Source: Methanosarcinales archaeon
Lineage (GTDB): Archaea > Halobacteriota > Methanosarcinia > Methanosarcinales > Methanogasteraceae
Length of the DNA: 22,847 nucleotides
Direction of reading: 5' to 3'
Assembly (NCBI GenBank): GCA_030609345.1
Contig: JAUWCK010000003.1
Coordinates: 1-22,847, forward strand
The notes under the pieces are model-generated. The model was not told the DNA's origin. It saw only the letters and a list, made by a program, of their open reading frames with translations, and searched no databases. A program made the translations under genes and the position numbers. Of the stretch, positions 15,153 to 22,847 are shown in pieces. Each line of letters begins with the position of its first letter. Position 1 is the first letter of the stretch.

Positions 15153-16109
15153 CTAAAATTTTTTAAGATCTTTCATATTAGAGTCAGTTGATGAAGAATG
15201 AAGAAAGCTGAAATGTTCTTTAGATGGGCGTTCCAATGAACTTGGAATATCTATAGGAACCCCGCGTATGTGAATCGTTTTTTGCGAGTAAACAGGTTCA
15301 AATTTTTTATCTTTAAATTCTTTGTAAGCTAGTGAAACGAAATCTTCAAATGTAGCCTGAATGTGATTAATGTCGTATTTTGCAAATGACCTTAGTATTT
15401 TGTCAGACGGCTTGTTGGGTGAAATTGCATACGACGGCCTAATTATATCCGGACCCATGACTTGCTGCAATTCGGCCATAAGGTCGAATACTAAGTCATC
15501 TTCAAAAGAATAGCCCAAGAATATGACCGGTCCTTGTCTAATACAGTCGCCCAGTATTCTGTAATACGAATTTCTGCTTAAAAAAGATGTATTGTAATCC
15601 GTTCTAGATAATATTGGATATCCTTCTTCGCCATACTGTGCATCAATCAATCCAAATATTTTTATGTAATACAATATATCATGACGCTTCAATTCAACAT
15701 TGGGTTGTTGTTCTTTTATAGGCCGAATTATTCGACCTTTAAATTTGTCTTGTGGGATTCTTTCCAAAACGGTATCGTAATTGGTAGTAAAAATGCATTT
15801 CCATGGGAGAGAAACTAACTTGTGGTGGTTTTCCTTAGGATACAGCCCTTCAAGCTGCTTAGTAATAAATTCTTCAAGCTCAGGGCGTGAATGGTTTTCT
15901 GAGTCAATTATATCCTTACATACATCAAAAAAGTTTTTATCGTTTGAAAATTTCACATCGGAAAATTTGTTTATTGCTTCAGCTAATAGTTTTTTCCCAG
16001 AAGGACCACCAATGCCCATAGAACTTCCCGCCCCAAGAAACAATGTGGTTTGATTTGACTTGAGAAGTTCTACTACTCGTTGCATCAATTTAATTATGTA
16101 ATTTTTCAT
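15153..16109 (-). CDS. SIR2-like domain protein with altered catalytic site
   Basis: The fold is recognisable from LFLGAGSSMGIGGPSG (23-38, the NAD-binding loop), CIFTTNYDTVLER (105-117), IKIFGLIDAQYG (149-160), ILSRTDY (166-172) and GPVIFLGYSFEDDLVFDL (193-210). SIR2-like proteins of this sort often deplete NAD as part of phage defence and are usually joined to a sensor domain; here only a short tail follows. Asn110 is present, but the His of the common K-x-H-G motif is Phe152 (KIFG), so NADase activity is doubtful. The gene is much richer in A and T than its neighbours and is the only one in the window ending in TAG, both signs of transfer. A later start, Met9 at 16085, is possible. Confidence 0.75.
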   Translation of the reverse strand: MKNYIIKLMQRVVELLKSNQTTLFLGAGSSMGIGGPSGKKLLAEAINKFSDVKFSNDKNFFDVCKDIIDSENHSRPELEEFITKQLEGLYPKENHHKLVSLPWKCIFTTNYDTVLERIPQDKFKGRIIRPIKEQQPNVELKRHDILYYIKIFGLIDAQYGEEGYPILSRTDYNTSFLSRNSYYRILGDCIRQGPVIFLGYSFEDDLVFDLMAELQQVMGPDIIRPSYAISPNKPSDKILRSFAKYDINHIQATFEDFVSLAYKEFKDKKFEPVYSQKTIHIRGVPIDIPSSLERPSKEHFSFLHSSSTDSNMKDLKKF

Positions 16110-16127
16110 TTATTAAGCTTTTGTTTC

Positions 16128-16137
16128 GCGAGAGCGC
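16128..16137. repeat. 10-bp direct repeat flanking the channel/SIR2 pair (upstream copy)
   Basis: This second copy of GCGAGAGCGC pairs with 14709-14718. It lies in the 237-bp stretch between the SIR2 gene and the racemase gene (16110-16346), in which I see no gene. Confidence 0.4.
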
Positions 16138-16346
16138 ATCCATTGACGTGACCGCCCATCTCTGTTCACGCCTGCATCACCGTTCTGCCCTCCGCTCACC
16201 ACCATCCAGAAGCCACAAACCTCCGATCGGAAAATCCGCGGCACCAGCGCCGATGCTCAGGAATCATACCACCCCAAGACTGCCCGCCCCCAGCATCTTA
16301 ACCCACGCACACCCTACCAATCAGCAGAAGAGCTATAACCCCAGCC

Positions 16347-17357
16347 TCACACAGCCCTCGTCGAAAACCCATACTTCAACGGATCTTCCGGCTCCAGAAT
16401 TACCTGAGATATCGCGGTCACATAAGCATTCCCATAGATCTCCGGAATCACTGCCCTGTAGCCCCCCACCCCCGCAGGACCCAGGATCCTCCCTTCAAAC
16501 ACCGTACCTATCACGCTCTCGTGAAGCAGCAAATCCCCGATGTCCATGGTCCCATTGGCATACAGACAAGCCATCCTCGCAGCAGTACCGGTTCCACACG
16601 GAGACCTATCGAACTCTCCATCTCCAAATATCGTCACCTCCCGATAATGCAGCTTCTCATGCCCGGTTTTCTCATATATCATCGTTAGATCAACTCCCTT
16701 GATGTATGGATTTTCCGGATGGATTGTCTCCTCAAGCCCGTTAACCTCATCCCTTATCTTGAGTCCAAGTTCTATCAGTCTTCTAATGTTCTTCATCTCC
16801 ACTCTGATGCCCAGGCTCTCCGCATCGACTATTGCAAAGAAGTTACCTCCGAATGCTATGTCAACCGACACCTCTCCCACGCCCGCAAGCTCAATACTCA
16901 TATTCTTAACGAAGAATGATGGAGGTTCTACAACCGATATCTTCTCTATCACAGAATCCTTAACAAGTAGCCTGACATTCACGATTCCTGCAACCGTCTC
17001 AAATGATATCTCTGTCTCTGGCTCCTCCATCCCGATATATCCCAGTTTCGAAAGCGCCCCCGCAACCCCAATCGTTGCATGTCCGCACATATACATATAC
17101 CCAAGCGTGTTCATGAAGATGAGCGAAAATTCTGCTTTTTTATCGATCGGGGGCAGGACTATAGCTCCAAACAAGTCCATACTGCCCCTGGGCTCAAACA
17201 GGACGCACGTCCTTATCCAATCCAGGTTCTCCTTGATATACTCCAATCTCTCGATCATGCTATCGCAATTTACAGGGGGAAATCCTCCAAGGACTATTCT
17301 GGTCGGCTCTCCTCCGGTATGCGTATCCACCACAAAGAGGACTCTCTCGGTTCTCAT
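16347..17357 (-). CDS. Proline racemase / hydroxyproline epimerase family enzyme
   Basis: This 336-residue cytosolic enzyme has both catalytic cysteines of the racemases: Cys91 in MYMCGHATIG and Cys254 in DRSPCGTGTAARMA. Family dehydratases have Thr or Ser in place of the first, so epimerisation or racemisation is more likely than dehydration. The N-terminal VVDTHTGGEPTRIVLGG is also typical. The exact substrate (proline, 4-hydroxyproline or another) cannot be read from sequence. It is the last gene of a three-gene operon, and its ATG overlaps the stop of the nucleoside phosphorylase gene by 4 nt. Confidence 0.85.
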   Translation of the reverse strand: MRTERVLFVVDTHTGGEPTRIVLGGFPPVNCDSMIERLEYIKENLDWIRTCVLFEPRGSMDLFGAIVLPPIDKKAEFSLIFMNTLGYMYMCGHATIGVAGALSKLGYIGMEEPETEISFETVAGIVNVRLLVKDSVIEKISVVEPPSFFVKNMSIELAGVGEVSVDIAFGGNFFAIVDAESLGIRVEMKNIRRLIELGLKIRDEVNGLEETIHPENPYIKGVDLTMIYEKTGHEKLHYREVTIFGDGEFDRSPCGTGTAARMACLYANGTMDIGDLLLHESVIGTVFEGRILGPAGVGGYRAVIPEIYGNAYVTAISQVILEPEDPLKYGFSTRAV

Positions 17358-18130
17358 AATGTCGCTGTACTCCTCAGATATTCCATAACAAGTCTTATCG
17401 CCCTCTCTATAGCAATACCCATCTGCTCAGGAACCATATCGTCATTATCCAATCGTTCACCAATGATGCCTGTCACACATGCTGTGGGGATATCAAACAG
17501 TCTCCCCATTATAAAAAGCAACGAGCATTCCATCTCCATGTTTACCGCACCCAACCTGCTCCAATAATCCACAGCATCCCTGTATCTGATCTCACCGGGC
17601 TGGTATCCACGAAATCCATCCTTTCTGCCCTGACCTGTATAAAATGTTGCCGTAGAAACGGTAATCCCACTTACATAAGGAATCTCAAGTTTTTCCGCTG
17701 TTTGAATCAGTTCATAAGTCATCCTGATATCAGGGACGGCTGGATATTCCGGGTCAGGAATGATCTGAGGAGATGCCCCGTCCAGTCTCACCGCACCCTC
17801 TGAGATGGCAACCTTGCCTGCAGATGCTTCCTTGCTCAAACCGCCGCATGTGCCGATACGAATAACTCCTTTCAATACAGGCATGATCTTGAATGCCTCG
17901 TCCAGCATTATCGAAAGCCCTGGTCCACCTATCCCATGTGAGATCACTGCTACCTTCGTATTCTGTAACGTTCCTATCCAGGTTCTGTATTCTCGATTAT
18001 CACCGATCATCCCAGGATCTTCCAGATGAGAGGCGATCTTATCGGTTCTCGCTGGGTCTCCGCATGTGACCAGCCATTGAGTATCGCTTACAAGATTCTG
18101 ATCGATAGCCAGATGGTATGTATTTCGCAT
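17354..18130 (-). CDS. Nucleoside phosphorylase (uridine phosphorylase-like)
   Basis: It belongs to the PNP/UDP phosphorylase family, whose members split nucleosides with phosphate to give a free base and ribose-1-phosphate. It is 258 residues long, normal for the family. Motifs are VTCGDPART (phosphate-binding loop), ISHGIGGPGLSIMLDE, VIRIGTCGGL, GAVRLDGASP, SGITVSTATFYTGQ and the nucleoside-binding segment VNMEMECSLLF, in which the Met-Glu pair contacts ribose. The wording is closest to uridine phosphorylases, though archaeal members can be broad or purine-specific. It starts 1 bp after the aldehyde oxidoreductase stop and overlaps the racemase gene, so the three are co-transcribed. What joins these activities in one pathway is not clear to me. 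Confidence 0.85.
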   Translation of the reverse strand: MRNTYHLAIDQNLVSDTQWLVTCGDPARTDKIASHLEDPGMIGDNREYRTWIGTLQNTKVAVISHGIGGPGLSIMLDEAFKIMPVLKGVIRIGTCGGLSKEASAGKVAISEGAVRLDGASPQIIPDPEYPAVPDIRMTYELIQTAEKLEIPYVSGITVSTATFYTGQGRKDGFRGYQPGEIRYRDAVDYWSRLGAVNMEMECSLLFIMGRLFDIPTACVTGIIGERLDNDDMVPEQMGIAIERAIRLVMEYLRSTATL

Positions 18131-18131
18131 T

Positions 18132-20096
18132 TCACGCCTCGGGTTCGTTTACAAAGGCACGCTTCCTTCCATGCGGGTATTCATGGGGATGCCAGAGAGG
18201 TGGCCCATCCCAGTCCGGATAGGGATTGTGTGCCCCGAGCTCTTCAGCCACGTATCTCAATCCCAGGCGCTCAAGCCGCTTCCGAGTCGGGACTCCGGTC
18301 TCAGGGTCGTAGCCGTGCACCCTGTAATAATTGGTAAGCATCTCTGCATGCTTCTCAAGCTCCTCTTTCTCTTGCCTGGTTCCTTTCGCCACCGGCTTCT
18401 GCGGCAGCCGGTCATGCTTCCTCGTTATCCCCTGCCTGATATTAAATGCCCTTTCCAGGATGTAGATCCTGTCTGCGGCTTCCTCTAGCCTGGAGGCGTC
18501 AAATTCGAAGCCGGTTGCTGCTGTCAGCAGTTTTGCCAGTCCATCCCACAGCGGGTACTTCCACACGAGCGGCACGGCACAGACCCAGCTGTTGACGGCT
18601 CCTTTGCAGCGCCCTATCGAATCCGTAAGCGTCGTAGCTCTTTCAGAGATGGTGATGCCCCCCACCGGATCTTGCGATATCCGGGGAAACATACCTGTAT
18701 TTACGAGTATCCGGAAGAAATCAGGGTCGTTCTCCCCGTATGCCCAGCTCCTTCCCCTGAGGTGATCTGCCCCCCTGGTCGAGGTCGCATGGGCAAGGGC
18801 AAAAAGTCCCGGAGGGTGGGTGCCACGGCTGAGCCCCTTGACATGATAGCAGTAATCCATCGCTCCCCTGCCGATGATCTTTGCCAGTCCGTGCATCCCC
18901 TCGGCTACCAGATTGCCGAACCCCTCTCTCAGCGCTATTCGATGGATCAGTTCGATCTGGGAATCTGCGTCTTCCCAGTCCAGCGACAGCCCACCTGTGT
19001 CCTCCTTGGTGATGATACCCCGGCTGTAGAGGTCCTTTGCGAAGGCGATCGCATTACCGAGTCCTATCACGTCCATTCCATAAGCATCGGCGAGGTTTTC
19101 CATCTCCATTATGGCAATGGGGTCCTGGATGCCGCAGTTGGTGCCCAGGCTGGCAATGCACTCGAACTCAAGGGCAGAGCCCTCTTCTCCTGCACGCCTG
19201 CCGACCGGGATCCTGTAGACATCCTTGCACCTGACAGGGCAGTTATAGCAACCAGCCCTCCCTATCTCGTATTTCTTCCAGCCCTCGGGCGTCAAAGCCG
19301 CGGGAATTTCATCGGCAGAGAGGTTTTTCTGGAAGTACCTGTAGCCCGGCCGCCAGTACATCATACCGATGTGTGTGCCGTACACGGCAATGACATCATG
19401 TTGGAGGTGGTCTTTCAAAAAGAACTCTCTGTCATCCTGTGCCAGTTGCTCGAACTCTTCGGGTCTGGCAAGTCCCACCTTGCCAGTGCCTCTGACTGCT
19501 ATCACCTTCAAATTCTTCGAGCCCCACACAGCTCCGCTTCCAGTGGCAGCAGAAGCATATTTGTCAACAATGGTGGACGCGAATCGGACCAGGTTTTCTC
19601 CGGCAGGACCAATACATGCCACGCCGATTTGTTCCCCATGCCTTTTGTGAAGCATGTCTGCGATTTCCCAGGTCGTTTTGCCCCATAAGTCCGAGGCATC
19701 CCTCAGTTCGACGTTTTCGTCGTCTATCCAGAGGTACTTCGGGCTGCTCGCCCTTCCGGTTATCACAATCTGGTCATAGCCTGCCAGCTTCAGGAACGCA
19801 GCGAAGGAACCCCCGGCGTTTCCATCACCCAGGATGCCGCTGCAGGGTGAAAGGGTGCTGACCTCGATCCTGCTTGTCATGCACAGAGGTGTGCCTGTGA
19901 GAGGACCAGGAGCAAGGCAAAGGACGTTTTCTGGACCCAGGGGGTCGATTCCAGGCTTCACCTCATCGAAGAGCGTCTTTGAGTTTAACCCTCTGCCGCC
20001 TATGAAATTTCTCGCAATCGACTCGTTCAGCGGCTGCTTTGTGACCTTTTCCCTCGTTAGGTCTACCCTCAGGATGGTTCCTCTCCAGCCGTACAT
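18132..20096 (-). CDS. Tungsten-type aldehyde:ferredoxin oxidoreductase (AOR family)
   Basis: AOR-family enzymes oxidise aldehydes to acids, or run in reverse, using a bis-pterin tungsten cofactor and a [4Fe-4S] cluster with ferredoxin as partner. The N-terminal text (GWRGTILRVDLT, FIGGRGLNSKTLFDEV, PLTGTPLCMTSR, GNAGGSFAAFLKLAGYDQIVITG) is typical. The cluster ligands are Cys283, Cys286 and Cys290 (GCYNCPVRC) plus Cys497 (DSIGRCKG). The pterin-contact segment is YGMDVIGLG (339-347), and GADHLRG lies at 442-448. At 654 residues it is slightly longer than the Pyrococcus AOR. It is the first gene of its operon. Its need for tungsten gives a purpose to the WtpA protein elsewhere in the window. 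The aldehyde substrate is unknown. GGCGG lies just before the ATG. Confidence 0.9.
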   Translation of the reverse strand: MYGWRGTILRVDLTREKVTKQPLNESIARNFIGGRGLNSKTLFDEVKPGIDPLGPENVLCLAPGPLTGTPLCMTSRIEVSTLSPCSGILGDGNAGGSFAAFLKLAGYDQIVITGRASSPKYLWIDDENVELRDASDLWGKTTWEIADMLHKRHGEQIGVACIGPAGENLVRFASTIVDKYASAATGSGAVWGSKNLKVIAVRGTGKVGLARPEEFEQLAQDDREFFLKDHLQHDVIAVYGTHIGMMYWRPGYRYFQKNLSADEIPAALTPEGWKKYEIGRAGCYNCPVRCKDVYRIPVGRRAGEEGSALEFECIASLGTNCGIQDPIAIMEMENLADAYGMDVIGLGNAIAFAKDLYSRGIITKEDTGGLSLDWEDADSQIELIHRIALREGFGNLVAEGMHGLAKIIGRGAMDYCYHVKGLSRGTHPPGLFALAHATSTRGADHLRGRSWAYGENDPDFFRILVNTGMFPRISQDPVGGITISERATTLTDSIGRCKGAVNSWVCAVPLVWKYPLWDGLAKLLTAATGFEFDASRLEEAADRIYILERAFNIRQGITRKHDRLPQKPVAKGTRQEKEELEKHAEMLTNYYRVHGYDPETGVPTRKRLERLGLRYVAEELGAHNPYPDWDGPPLWHPHEYPHGRKRAFVNEPEA

Positions 20097-20145
20097 CTTT
20101 TTCCGCCTCTTCTTGTGTTCATGCAGCGATGAGCGTCGCAGACCC

Positions 20146-20155
20146 TACAAATAAC
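20146..20155. promoter_or_regulatory. Shared AT-rich core of a divergent promoter region
   Basis: TACAAATAAC is the only strongly AT-rich motif between the divergent aldehyde oxidoreductase and amber-containing genes. On the minus strand it reads GTTATTTGTA, about 50 nt from the oxidoreductase start; on the plus strand it lies about 30 nt before the GTG at 20183. Either or both could use it as a TATA box. The evidence is weak. Confidence 0.3.
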
Positions 20156-20182
20156 AGCCATTCGTCACCTCGTGAGGTAGTA

Positions 20183-20713
20183 GTGAGCAGCATTTTAGAT
20201 AACGTTTTCGGGGTATGCGAAGTTGGGGTAGAATTATTGACTTATTTTTCGGAAGGTGACCCTGAGTTGGACAAAATCAGAAAAGAAATTCTCATCAGCG
20301 ATCATTGGAATGACGAAGAATTTTTTGACCTTAGCAGACATCTTAAGAATCACAACTGCGAGATCGATATCCGGAAGGTGGATCTGGAATAGTTGCGTAG
20401 TTTCCTGATTGAAAAGAGGGATTTTTTACTGCGGCTGCTGGAAAACCCCAATTTGATGGAGCACGAATCATTTACAGAGCTTCTCTGGGCGGTTTTCCAC
20501 CTAACAGAGGAATTATCCCGGAGAGGCGACCTGAGCCAACTTCCTGATACCGACTATAACCATCTCGCGGGCGATATAAAAAGAGCATACACCACATTGA
20601 TCCATCAGTGGCTGGATTACATGAAACATCTGAAGGATGATTACCCGTATCTCTTCTCTCTTGCGATGAGAACGAACCCATTTGATCCGGATGCATCTCC
20701 GATAGTGAGATGA
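20183..20713 (+). CDS. Conserved protein of unknown function interrupted by one in-frame TAG
   Basis: Two adjacent reading frames are in phase and separated by a single TAG (20390-20392). Together they read as one protein: FGVCEVGVELLTYF..DIRKVDLE-(TAG)-LRSFLIEKRDFLLRLLENPNL..ELLWAVFHLTEEL..YMKHLKDDYPYLFSLAMRTN. The part after the TAG is highly ordered and resembles a conserved family found in bacteria and archaea whose function I do not know. It has no start of its own beyond a TTG without a ribosome site. I place the start at the GTG at 20183, because GAGG lies 5 nt before it; the ATG at 20129 has no such site and is only 32 bp from the divergent gene. Full read-through would give about 176 residues. 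TAG may be pyrrolysine or a nonsense mutation. Confidence 0.6.
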
Positions 20714-20884
20714 TAGATGATATGATGAATGATTTCGGATTATCCACGACCGATACCATTATATCAGTGCAGGATAGTTCCACCATGTTATGCTGCGATG
20801 TTTTCGAGACCGAGAGCATGAAAAGATAGAGTATCATCAGCAGCCCCCCAATCGGACAAGAATAAAACCGGAGGCGAGAACAAT

Positions 20885-22036
20885 ATGAAATGGTCATACC
20901 AGATCGGCAGCATCCGCGGGATACCCATACGGTTGCATCTGACATTTCTGGTGATATTAGTATTTTTCATCTGGGCATTTGCGGTTCAGGATATTAAAAT
21001 CGAAGAATATGGGATAATCCTCAGTTTTGGTGGGATGGATGCCCCAACAGTTATCAAATATCTATTCAGCATAATCACAGCGGTTCTTTTCTTCTCCACG
21101 TTACTATTTCACGAACTCAGCCACTCGATCGTGGCACAGGGCTATGGCATAAAGATAAAGAGTATAACCCTCTTCATCATAGGCGGAGTGGCTCAGATGG
21201 AGGATATCCCAAAGGAGCCGCGGAAGGAAGGAAGGATCGCGGCAGCAGGTCCGGCTTTCAGCCTGACCATAGGCATCCTTGCTTATGCCATCTACGACTT
21301 CTTCGGCCCGGTAAACCCTGCCAGGGGCGTATTTGAGAACGGTACCCTCATAATGCTGGGCATAATCGCATTCTACAACATAATACTCGGCATCTTCAAT
21401 CTCATCCCTGCGTTTCCCATGGATGGAGGTCGGATACTCCGTGCCCTGCTTGCCACACGCATGCCTTATATCGACGCGACCAGAAAGGCGGTTGCGATAG
21501 GCAAGAGCCTGGCATTCATGATGGGAATCTTTGGGTTGCTGACGTTGAATGTGGGAGGACTGTGGTTTATGCTCATAGCCTTCTTCATTTACTATGGTGC
21601 AGCTGGTGAGGGAGAGGCAACGGCAATCTCGGTCACTCTGGAGGGTTTGAAGGCAAGGGACTTGATGACCGGTCTTCCGGATGTGATCTATGCACTTCCG
21701 GACTGGACGCTTGACCAGTTGATCGATGTTATGTTCAAGACCAAGCATACGGGCTATCCTGTACAGGAAAGTCATGCTTCCTCGGTGCTCGGGGTGATAA
21801 CATTCTCGGATCTCCGCCGGATACCTGAACCTGAGCGGGGCACTATCAGGGTCAAAGACGTTATGACAAGCGAGGTGATCGCAATCGAAGCGGATGCAGA
21901 CGCCTTTGATGCGTTCAAGCTCATTGCATCTGGCGATGTGGGTCGCGTAATCGTCATGGATCATGGGCGGATGGTGGGCATCGTATCAAGGACCGACCTC
22001 CTGCGATCCGTCCAGTTCAGAGGCGCGTATGGGTGA
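20885..22036 (+). CDS. Site-2 protease family (M50B) membrane metalloprotease with two CBS domains
   Basis: This is an intramembrane zinc protease of the archaeal S2P type. The zinc motif HELSH (76-80) and the second metal motif FPMDGGR (177-183) lie in membrane helices, with IIGGVAQMED (98-107) and AAAGPAFS (119-126) between them as in the family. A C-terminal cytoplasmic part carries two CBS domains (about 255-313 and 322-376), each with the usual RDLMT or KDVMT opening and GVIT or GIVS closing motifs; they probably sense a nucleotide and gate the protease. The length of 383 aa is normal. GGAGGCG lies about 9 nt before the ATG. The 171 bp upstream hold no gene I can see; TTATATC near 20758 is a weak TATA candidate. 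Substrates are unknown. Confidence 0.9.
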   Translation: MKWSYQIGSIRGIPIRLHLTFLVILVFFIWAFAVQDIKIEEYGIILSFGGMDAPTVIKYLFSIITAVLFFSTLLFHELSHSIVAQGYGIKIKSITLFIIGGVAQMEDIPKEPRKEGRIAAAGPAFSLTIGILAYAIYDFFGPVNPARGVFENGTLIMLGIIAFYNIILGIFNLIPAFPMDGGRILRALLATRMPYIDATRKAVAIGKSLAFMMGIFGLLTLNVGGLWFMLIAFFIYYGAAGEGEATAISVTLEGLKARDLMTGLPDVIYALPDWTLDQLIDVMFKTKHTGYPVQESHASSVLGVITFSDLRRIPEPERGTIRVKDVMTSEVIAIEADADAFDAFKLIASGDVGRVIVMDHGRMVGIVSRTDLLRSVQFRGAYG

Positions 22037-22070
22037 GAAGGGGAGGGGACCTGTTCGATTTGACTTGCCA

Positions 22071-22077
22071 TATAATT
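22071..22077 (+). promoter_or_regulatory. Possible TATA box of the DUF1624 gene
   Basis: TATAATT lies about 35 nt before the ATG at 22110, which would put the start of transcription near 22099 and give a very short leader. No ribosome-binding site is visible before either candidate ATG, which fits a near-leaderless message. Confidence 0.4.
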
Positions 22078-22109
22078 CGGTGAAAATATGATGACATGCA
22101 ACGCATGAC

Positions 22110-22847
22110 ATGGGCAGTAGTTCAATGAATAAGCATCTGGAAAAGCGGTTTTGGGAGATAGATTTCCTGCGCGGACTTGCGATAATCATGATGATAGTCT
22201 TCCATCTGCTCTATGATCTGACTTATTTTGGCGGATGCGATCTCAATTTACACTATGGTTTTTGGCTATATTTTGCATACGCTACTGCCACAATCTTTAT
22301 TTTTTTAGTTGGAGTATCATTAACCCTCAGTTTTACAAGAGCCAATAAAATACAGAATTCGGGACAAAAATTATACTTGAAATATCTCAAAAGAGGTTTA
22401 AGGATCTTTTCATGGGGCTTAATTATTACCTTTGTGACCTGGATATTTTTGAGAGATGGTTTTGTTCTATTTGGGATACTTCATCTCATTGGAATCTCGA
22501 TTATTCTGGCATACCCCTTCTTAAAACTCCGTTATTGGAATCTGTTGCTGGGTATTGCCTTCATAGCTCTTGGAATCCATTTGAAGAACTTTACTTTTGG
22601 TTTTCTCTGGTTGGTGTGGTTAGGATTCGTGCCAGACCACTTGTATACCGTTGACCACTTCCCAATTTTTCCATGGTTTGGAGTGGTTCTGATCGGGGTG
22701 TTTTTTGGAAATTTACTATATCCTGACTACACACGTAAATTTAACCTTTGTGATCTCTCCAATTTTAATTTTATAGGATTGTTTTGCCTTTTAGGAAGGC
22801 ATTCATTGGTAATCTACCTGATTCATCAACCAATACTGATTATATTG
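22110..22847 (+). CDS. DUF1624-family membrane protein (3' end outside the window)
   Basis: The open frame runs to the window edge without a stop, so the gene is partial. It starts with the family hallmark RFWEIDFLRGLAIIMMIVFHLLYDL, followed by many membrane helices: FGFWLYFAYATATIFIFLVGVSLTL-like text, LKRGLRIFSWGLIITFVTWIFL, GILHLIGISIILAYPFL and FPWFGVVLIGVFFGNLLY, ending with LLGRHSLVIYLIHQPI. The last segment, with its conserved His, is typical of the acyltransferase-like DUF1624 (PF07786) fold, related to heparan glucosaminide N-acetyltransferase. It probably acts on surface sugars or lipids, but no substrate can be named. Two starts are possible, ATG at 22110 and ATG at 22125. The gene is more AT-rich than the protease gene before it. 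Confidence 0.8.
   Translation, partial: MGSSSMNKHLEKRFWEIDFLRGLAIIMMIVFHLLYDLTYFGGCDLNLHYGFWLYFAYATATIFIFLVGVSLTLSFTRANKIQNSGQKLYLKYLKRGLRIFSWGLIITFVTWIFLRDGFVLFGILHLIGISIILAYPFLKLRYWNLLLGIAFIALGIHLKNFTFGFLWLVWLGFVPDHLYTVDHFPIFPWFGVVLIGVFFGNLLYPDYTRKFNLCDLSNFNFIGLFCLLGRHSLVIYLIHQPILIIL

Noticed and set aside
15153..15155. Read-through of the SIR2 TAG stop as a second pyrrolysine candidate
   Set aside because: The frame closes at TGA after about eight unrelated residues, so nothing indicates a longer protein.
16110..16346. Possible remnant gene between the SIR2 and racemase genes
   Set aside because: All frames are short and none shows a family motif; only skewed base composition is visible.
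18672..19688. Long plus-strand open frame opposite the aldehyde oxidoreductase gene
   Set aside because: It is a shadow of a high-GC coding strand; the minus-strand reading has the full AOR motif set.
20714..20884. Possible C/D box RNA from TGATGA and CTGA motifs in the intergenic stretch
   Set aside because: No paired C'/D' boxes and no proper spacing on either strand.

Overview
The window comes from an archaeon, most likely a methanogen- or ANME-type member of the Halobacteriota (Methanomicrobia in the older sense). The evidence is a tRNA-Tyr gene with an intron after position 37 and no encoded CCA, a CobY-type (not CobU) cobamide guanylyltransferase, WtpA, C-terminal PGF-CTERM-like sorting tails, TATA/BRE-type promoters and chains of ATGA gene overlaps. 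I cannot name the species.

Region 1 (22-527) holds the tRNA-Tyr gene, an 86-bp element bounded by a 13-bp inverted repeat, and the frameshifted remains of a LolD/MacB-type ABC ATPase.

Region 2 (528-13240, all minus strand) looks like one ten-gene operon read from a strong TATA/BRE promoter at 13306-13321. It encodes a complete ECF importer: an S component, a double ATPase, and a T component unusually fused to exported receptor-like domains. With it come five secreted proteins built from a small set of shuffled modules: sulfite-oxidase-fold domains, two unrecognised modules called A and B here, Big_2 domains, a dockerin and PGF-CTERM tails. A TiaS-like protein and the tungstate/molybdate-binding protein WtpA complete the set. 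I read it as a surface capture and uptake system for an unknown ligand. A cobamide precursor or a Mo/W compound is suggested by context only. This is the best candidate in the window for an undescribed system.

Region 3 (13398-14653) is an overlapping pair, cobY and a class II aldolase.

Region 4 (14709-16137) looks like a small inserted module: a K+ channel that has lost its 5' part and an AT-rich SIR2-like gene in which the usual catalytic His is Phe. A 10-bp direct repeat flanks the pair.

Region 5 (16347-20096) is a tight minus-strand operon: a tungsten-type aldehyde:ferredoxin oxidoreductase, a nucleoside phosphorylase and a proline-racemase-family enzyme.

Region 6 (20183-22847, plus strand) holds a conserved protein interrupted by one in-frame TAG, a site-2 protease with CBS domains, and a DUF1624 membrane protein cut by the window end. 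Of 19 gene ends read, 14 use TGA, 4 use TAA and only the foreign-looking SIR2 gene uses TAG, so the internal TAG could be a pyrrolysine codon or a nonsense mutation.
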